A stretch of 18,366 nucleotides of DNA, taken from NCBI GenBank assembly GCA_021738105.1, contig JAIPCS010000045.1:1-18366 (forward strand). The letters run 5' to 3'. Below, one piece after another: positions 14,669 through 18,366 of the stretch. The position numbers and the translations under genes were made by a program. The notes under the pieces were generated by a model. That model was not told the DNA's origin. It was given only the letters and a program-made list of their open reading frames with translations, and did no database searches. The first letter of the stretch is position 1, and every line of letters begins with the position of its first letter. This DNA comes from Sulfuritalea sp. Its GTDB lineage: Bacteria > Pseudomonadota > Gammaproteobacteria > Burkholderiales > Rhodocyclaceae.

Positions 14669-15473
14669 CCCCAGCCAGAACCATCTGCTCGCCGCGCTGC
14701 CGCCGGCGGAGTTCGAGCTTCTGGTACCGCACCTGGAACTGGTCTCACTGCGTCTGGGCGAGATGCTCTACGAGCCCAACCGGCAGTTGCAGCATGCCTA
14801 TTTTCCCACCACCGCGATTGTCTCCCTGCTGCATGTCATGGAGTCCGGCGCCTCGGCGGAATCGGCGGGCGTAGGCAATGAAGGCGTGGTTGGCATTTCA
14901 CTGTTCATGGGCGGCGACACCACCACCAGCTCGGCCGTGGTGCAGACCGCGGGCCAGGCCTACCGGCTGGAACGCCGCCGGCTGAAGCAGGAGTTTGATC
15001 GTGCCGGCCTGCTGCAGCGCCTGTTGCTGCGCTATACCCAGGCGTTGATGACCCAGATGTCGCAGACTGCCGCCTGCAACCGGCACCATTCAGTGGAGCA
15101 GCAATTATGCCGCTGGCTGTTGCTGACACAGGATCGTGTGGGACAGCGCGAGCTGGTCATCACCCAGGAACTGATCGCCGGCATGATAGGCGTGCGCCGC
15201 GAAGGCGTCACCGAGGCGGCGGGAAACCTTCAGCGCGAAGGCCTCATCAGCTACCGGCGTGGTCATATTTCCGTGCTCGATCGCATCGGGCTGGAAAAAC
15301 ACACCTGCGAATGCTACGCCCTGGTCAAGAAGGAATTGGGCCGTCTGCTCTCCGACGCACAGTATCGGCAGGAAGACGCAGCGGCAGCCACTGTCGACAA
15401 GTCCTTGCACGCAAGCGGCGCGGCGGGCGCCAGCCGCGCCGCAGCCAAAGGTTTGCCTGCGGAACCCAAATGA
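14649..15473 (+). CDS. Crp/Fnr-family transcriptional regulator
   Basis: This 274-residue protein has an N-terminal cyclic-nucleotide-binding-type barrel (about 12-130, including YFPTTAIVSLLHVMESG and GNEGVVGISLFMGGD), a dimer helix (about 120-150) and a winged helix-turn-helix (about 168-212, ITQELIAGMIGVRREGVTEA). The usual cAMP-contact sequence with the GE...R-S/T motif is replaced by GGDTTTSSAVVQ, and there is no N-terminal iron-sulfur cysteine set as in Fnr, so it probably responds to something else or to partner proteins. The last 30 residues are Ala-rich and unlike the core. Two adjacent ATGs (14649, 14652) are possible starts. It is the only DNA-binding protein in the operon and overlaps the upstream response-regulator gene, so it is the likely transcriptional output. 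Confidence 0.88.
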   Translation: MMSTTPNPSQNHLLAALPPAEFELLVPHLELVSLRLGEMLYEPNRQLQHAYFPTTAIVSLLHVMESGASAESAGVGNEGVVGISLFMGGDTTTSSAVVQTAGQAYRLERRRLKQEFDRAGLLQRLLLRYTQALMTQMSQTAACNRHHSVEQQLCRWLLLTQDRVGQRELVITQELIAGMIGVRREGVTEAAGNLQREGLISYRRGHISVLDRIGLEKHTCECYALVKKELGRLLSDAQYRQEDAAAATVDKSLHASGAAGASRAAAKGLPAEPK

Positions 15474-15502
15474 ACTAGGGTTGATCGATATTTTTGAATT
15501 TG

Positions 15503-15514
15503 CCCGTAATCGGG
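15503..15514 (+). promoter_or_regulatory. Small hairpin abutting the ribosome binding site of the CheB-CheR gene
   Basis: CCCG-TAAT-CGGG forms a 4-bp stem ending directly before the AAGGA ribosome site (15515-15519). It lies in the only gap of the operon, 50 bp long. It could tune translation, but so short a stem is common by chance. Confidence 0.25.
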
Positions 15515-15523
15515 AAGGAAACC

Positions 15524-18190
15524 ATGGTCCGAAAGTCGCCCGCAAGCAAACCTGAAACCACCCCTCCGAGGCGTCGCAAGGCAAAAGCAGCTGTTGCGCC
15601 CGCGCAGGCGGCGGACAAACCCGACAGCGGTTCCGCGCAGAGCCCCGTCACCATCGTCGCCATCGGCGCTTCTGCAGGCGGCCTCGAGGCCCTGGAACAG
15701 TTTCTCGGCAATGTACCGGCTGAGAGCGGGATGGCCTGTGTGGTGATCCAGCATCTCGATCCGAAACACAAGGGCATGATGCCTGAGTTGCTGCAAAGGG
15801 CGACGACCATGCCGGTGGCGCAGGCCAAAAACCGCATGAAGGTCAAGCCCGGCTGCGTTTATGTGATTCCGCCCAACTCGGATCTGTCGATTCTTCACGG
15901 TACGCTCTATCTGCTCGAACCGGTGGTGGCGCGCGGTCTGCGTCTGCCGATCGATTCCTTCTTCCGTGCGCTGGCCGCCGACCGTCGCGACAATGCCATA
16001 TGCGTCATTCTCTCCGGCATGGGTTCCGACGGCGCACTGGGTTTGCGCGCGATCAAGGAACAGGGTGGTCTGGTGATGGCGCAGGATCCGGCCTCGGCCA
16101 AATTCAACGGCATGCCGCAAAGCGCCATTGACACGGGCCAGGTCGACATCGTCGCTGCCGCAGCGGAACTGCCGCTGCGCATCCACGATTATCTGCGGCA
16201 TGCGTCGCGCGGTATTAGCAGAGCGTCAGTGGCCGTAAAGGAGTCCGAGGCGCAGAAGAGCGCCTTCGACAAGATCTGCATCCTGCTGCGCGATCGCACC
16301 GGCAACGACTTCTCGCACTACAAGAAGAGCACCGTGTATCGCCGCGTCGAGCGCCGTATGGGTCTGCACCAGATCGACCGCATTGCACACTATGTCAGCT
16401 ACCTGCACGTGAATCCGCAGGAAGTCGACCTGCTGTTCAAGGAGCTGCTGATCGGCGTCACCAGCTTTTTCCGCGACCGGACGGTTTGGGAAACTCTGCA
16501 GACACAGGTGCTGCCGACACTGCTGGCCTCCCTCCCGGAAGACGCCAGTCTGCGGGCATGGGTGGCGGGCTGTTCCACCGGTGAAGAGGCCTACTCGTTG
16601 GCCATGAGCTTTCGCGAAGTGCAGCAAAAGCTGAAGCCTGCCGGGCGTCAGTCGCTGCAGATTTTCGCCACTGATCTCGATCCGGATGCGATTGCAAAAG
16701 GGCGACGCGCCGTCTATCCGGCCAATATCGTCGCCGATGTTTCGGCCGAACGTCTGAAGCGCTTTTTTGTCGAAGAGGAAGGTGGCTACCGAGTCAGGAA
16801 GGAAATTCGCGAGACAGTCGTCTTCGCCACACAGAACATCATCATGGATCCGCCTTTCACCAATCTGGATTTCCTCACCTGTCGCAATCTGCTGATCTAC
16901 CTCGGGCCGGAACTGCAGGGCAAGCTGATGCCACTGTTCCACTACAGCCTCAAGCCGGGTGGCGTTCTGCTCCTGGGCAGTGCCGAGTCCATCGGCAATT
17001 ACACCGGGCTGTTCGAGCCGATCGAAAGTGGGGCGCGGCTGTTCCGCCGCCGCAGCAGTTCCGTGCGCATCGCCGACCTTGAGTTTCCCAGTCGTCAGGC
17101 GCCAAGAAAATTTGAGCCCGGCAATCTCGCAGCCCTTGAGCCAGGCAGCATCAACCTGCAGAGTCTCGCCGACCAGTTACTGCTGCAGCAGTATTCGCCG
17201 GCGGCGGTGCTGGTCACTGCGGATGGCGACGTGCTGTACACCAGCGGCCGCACCGGCAAGTACCTTGAACCGGCTGCCGGCAAGGCGAACTGGAATATCC
17301 ATGTCATGGCCAGAGAGGGCCTGAGCGAGGAACTGGCGCTGGCCCTGCCCAGGGCCCTGCGCAGCGGCGAGCCGGTGGTCTGCCGCATGCTACGCGTTGG
17401 CACCAATGGCGGCACGCAAATCGTGGATCTCAGCGTCCACCCTCTCAATAAACCGGCAGGTCTGCGCGGCCTGGTGATGGTGGTGTTTAGCGATGTCGAT
17501 GCGCCGGCGGTCGAACCACCCGTCACCGGCAAAGCAGCATTGCGGCGCAGTCCACGCGTCAAGGAGCTGGAACTGGCCCTGGATCATACGCGGCAGGAAG
17601 TGCAGGCCCTGCACGAGGAAATGCAAACCACGCAGGAAGAACTCAAGTCGTCCAACGAGGAAATGCAATCGACCAATGAGGAACTGCAGTCGACCAACGA
17701 GGAACTGACCACGTCGAAGGAAGAAATGCAGTCGCTCAACGAGGAACTGCAGACGGTGAATATCGAGCTGCAATCGAAGGTGGACGATCTGTCGCTGGCC
17801 AGCAGCGACATGGAAAACCTGCTCAACAGCACCAACATCGCCACCATCTTCCTCGACAAGGCGTTGCACCTGCGCCGCTTCACTTTCCAGGCAACTCGAA
17901 TCTTCCGCCTGATCCCGGGCGACCTCGGTCGACCGCTGTCCGACATTGCGGTTGACCTCGACTATTCAGACCTTGCCAAGGATGCCGAGGAAGTACTGCG
18001 CACATTGAACTTCTGCGAGCGGGAGGTCGCGGCCAGCAAGGAGCGCTGGTTCCAGGTCAAGATCATGCCCTACCGCACCATGGACAACGTCATTGATGGT
18101 GTCGTCATTACTTTCAGTGATATCAGTCGGGCCAAGAGTCTGGAAGCGCAATTGCGGGTGGACGTAGGCAAGGCCAGGGACGTGCAGTGA
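15524..18190 (+). CDS. CheB-CheR fusion protein with coiled coil and PAS domains
   Basis: The ATG at 15524 follows AAGGA by 4 bp; a TTG start 30 bp earlier is less likely. The 888-residue cytoplasmic protein begins with a basic Ala/Pro-rich tail (1-40). Next is a CheB methylesterase domain (about 42-225) with triad Ser50 (GASAGG), His77 (IQHLDP) and Asp169 (SGMGSDG), but no receiver domain. The CheR methyltransferase follows (about 245-510) with the SAM loop WVAGCSTGEEAYSLAM (346-361), FATDLD (381-386) and CRNLLIYL. A PAS-like part (about 545-660), a heptad coiled coil (about 680-760) and a final PAS (about 762-870) complete it. CheR adds and CheB removes methyl groups on chemoreceptor glutamates; here the target is unknown, as no receptor or CheA/CheW gene is present. 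The downstream gene overlaps by 4 bp. Confidence 0.93.
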   Translation: MVRKSPASKPETTPPRRRKAKAAVAPAQAADKPDSGSAQSPVTIVAIGASAGGLEALEQFLGNVPAESGMACVVIQHLDPKHKGMMPELLQRATTMPVAQAKNRMKVKPGCVYVIPPNSDLSILHGTLYLLEPVVARGLRLPIDSFFRALAADRRDNAICVILSGMGSDGALGLRAIKEQGGLVMAQDPASAKFNGMPQSAIDTGQVDIVAAAAELPLRIHDYLRHASRGISRASVAVKESEAQKSAFDKICILLRDRTGNDFSHYKKSTVYRRVERRMGLHQIDRIAHYVSYLHVNPQEVDLLFKELLIGVTSFFRDRTVWETLQTQVLPTLLASLPEDASLRAWVAGCSTGEEAYSLAMSFREVQQKLKPAGRQSLQIFATDLDPDAIAKGRRAVYPANIVADVSAERLKRFFVEEEGGYRVRKEIRETVVFATQNIIMDPPFTNLDFLTCRNLLIYLGPELQGKLMPLFHYSLKPGGVLLLGSAESIGNYTGLFEPIESGARLFRRRSSSVRIADLEFPSRQAPRKFEPGNLAALEPGSINLQSLADQLLLQQYSPAAVLVTADGDVLYTSGRTGKYLEPAAGKANWNIHVMAREGLSEELALALPRALRSGEPVVCRMLRVGTNGGTQIVDLSVHPLNKPAGLRGLVMVVFSDVDAPAVEPPVTGKAALRRSPRVKELELALDHTRQEVQALHEEMQTTQEELKSSNEEMQSTNEELQSTNEELTTSKEEMQSLNEELQTVNIELQSKVDDLSLASSDMENLLNSTNIATIFLDKALHLRRFTFQATRIFRLIPGDLGRPLSDIAVDLDYSDLAKDAEEVLRTLNFCEREVAASKERWFQVKIMPYRTMDNVIDGVVITFSDISRAKSLEAQLRVDVGKARDVQ
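17615..17782 (+). repeat. 21-bp-period heptad repeats encoding a coiled coil
   Basis: Eight consecutive seven-residue units (residues 698-753 of the CheB-CheR fusion) follow the pattern E-E-M/L-Q-S/T-T-N. They encode a long parallel coiled coil linking the PAS-like part to the last PAS domain. This linker is well known in CheB-CheR fusions; it probably transmits signal or drives dimerisation. Confidence 0.85.
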
Positions 18191-18366
18191 GTGAGCCGGA
18201 AGAGATCGCCGCGCTGCGCGATGCTGCTGAAGCGCGCTTGAATGCAACGCCCGTGAAAGGCCCGGCGCCGGTTCCGGCATACGCAGAGGGAAGTGGTGCC
18301 GATCTGCGGCGCCTGGTGCACGAACTGCAAGTGCATCAGATCGAACTGGAACTGCAAAACGAGACC
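18187..18366 (+). CDS. N-terminus of a PAS-type sensor protein (3' end outside window)
   Basis: A GTG at 18187 overlaps the preceding stop (GTGA), with AGGGA 6 bp upstream. Sixty codons are visible. They read VSEPEEIAALRDAAEARLNA, a Pro/Ala-rich linker, and then DLRRLVHELQVHQIELELQN at the window edge. The 'L-H/V-H-E-L-Q-V-H-Q-I-E-L-E-x-Q-N-E' helix is a familiar lead-in to PAS domains in sensor kinases and diguanylate cyclases, often encoded next to CheB-CheR fusions. The output domain lies beyond the window, so kinase versus cyclase cannot be decided. Translational coupling makes it part of the signalling operon. Confidence 0.75.
   Translation, partial: MSEPEEIAALRDAAEARLNATPVKGPAPVPAYAEGSGADLRRLVHELQVHQIELELQNET

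Noticed and set aside
17584..17946. Antisense frames rich in Ser/Leu or Phe/Leu repeats opposite the CheB-CheR coiled coil
   Set aside because: The apparent repeats are the mirror of the heptad repeats on the plus strand.

Overview
The window looks like GC-rich betaproteobacterial chromosome, perhaps of the Rhodocyclales/Nitrosomonadales type. This is inferred from gene content and composition: a lysA 3' end, MdtABC-like efflux genes, a small protein resembling the betaproteobacterial DUF3567 family, and many PAS/CheB-CheR signalling proteins. No rRNA, tRNA, CRISPR array or intact insertion sequence is visible.

Left part (1-4913), all plus strand and tightly packed: the C-terminal half of diaminopimelate decarboxylase (lysA), a periplasmic adaptor (657-1829) and an inner-membrane RND pump (1839-4913). 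No outer-membrane channel gene follows. A perfect 9+9 bp inverted repeat (5006-5025) lies just downstream and resembles a repressor operator, but no intact regulator is next to it.

Middle part (about 4914-9904) is a patchwork with signs of decay. It holds a 5'-truncated PPK2 polyphosphate kinase, a minus-strand gene-start fragment with a good ribosome binding site, and about 670 bp without a convincing gene. Next come a 56-codon ORF lying in frame with an alpha/beta hydrolase across one TAG, the hydrolase, and a lipoprotein metallopeptidase overlapping it. They are followed by a DUF3567-like small protein, a minus-strand pair of very small genes (one FlbD-like, one two-helix membrane protein), and an outer-membrane barrel gene lacking its signal-peptide end.

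Right part (about 9905-18366) is a dense plus-strand signalling operon. It encodes a CHASE3/4xPAS hybrid histidine kinase with a C-terminal receiver, a receiver-PAS response regulator without an output domain, a Crp/Fnr-type regulator, a CheB-CheR-PAS fusion, and the start of another protein of the PAS-sensor type. Most neighbours overlap by 4-20 bp. Nested inverted repeats lie upstream of the first gene. The likely flow is a periplasmic or membrane signal to CHASE3/PAS kinase to internal and separate receivers, with the Crp/Fnr protein as the only DNA-binding output and the CheB-CheR fusion as a possible methylation-based modulator. No cheA, cheW or chemoreceptor gene is in the window. All member families are known; the arrangement and the near-identical PAS duplication are the most interesting points.
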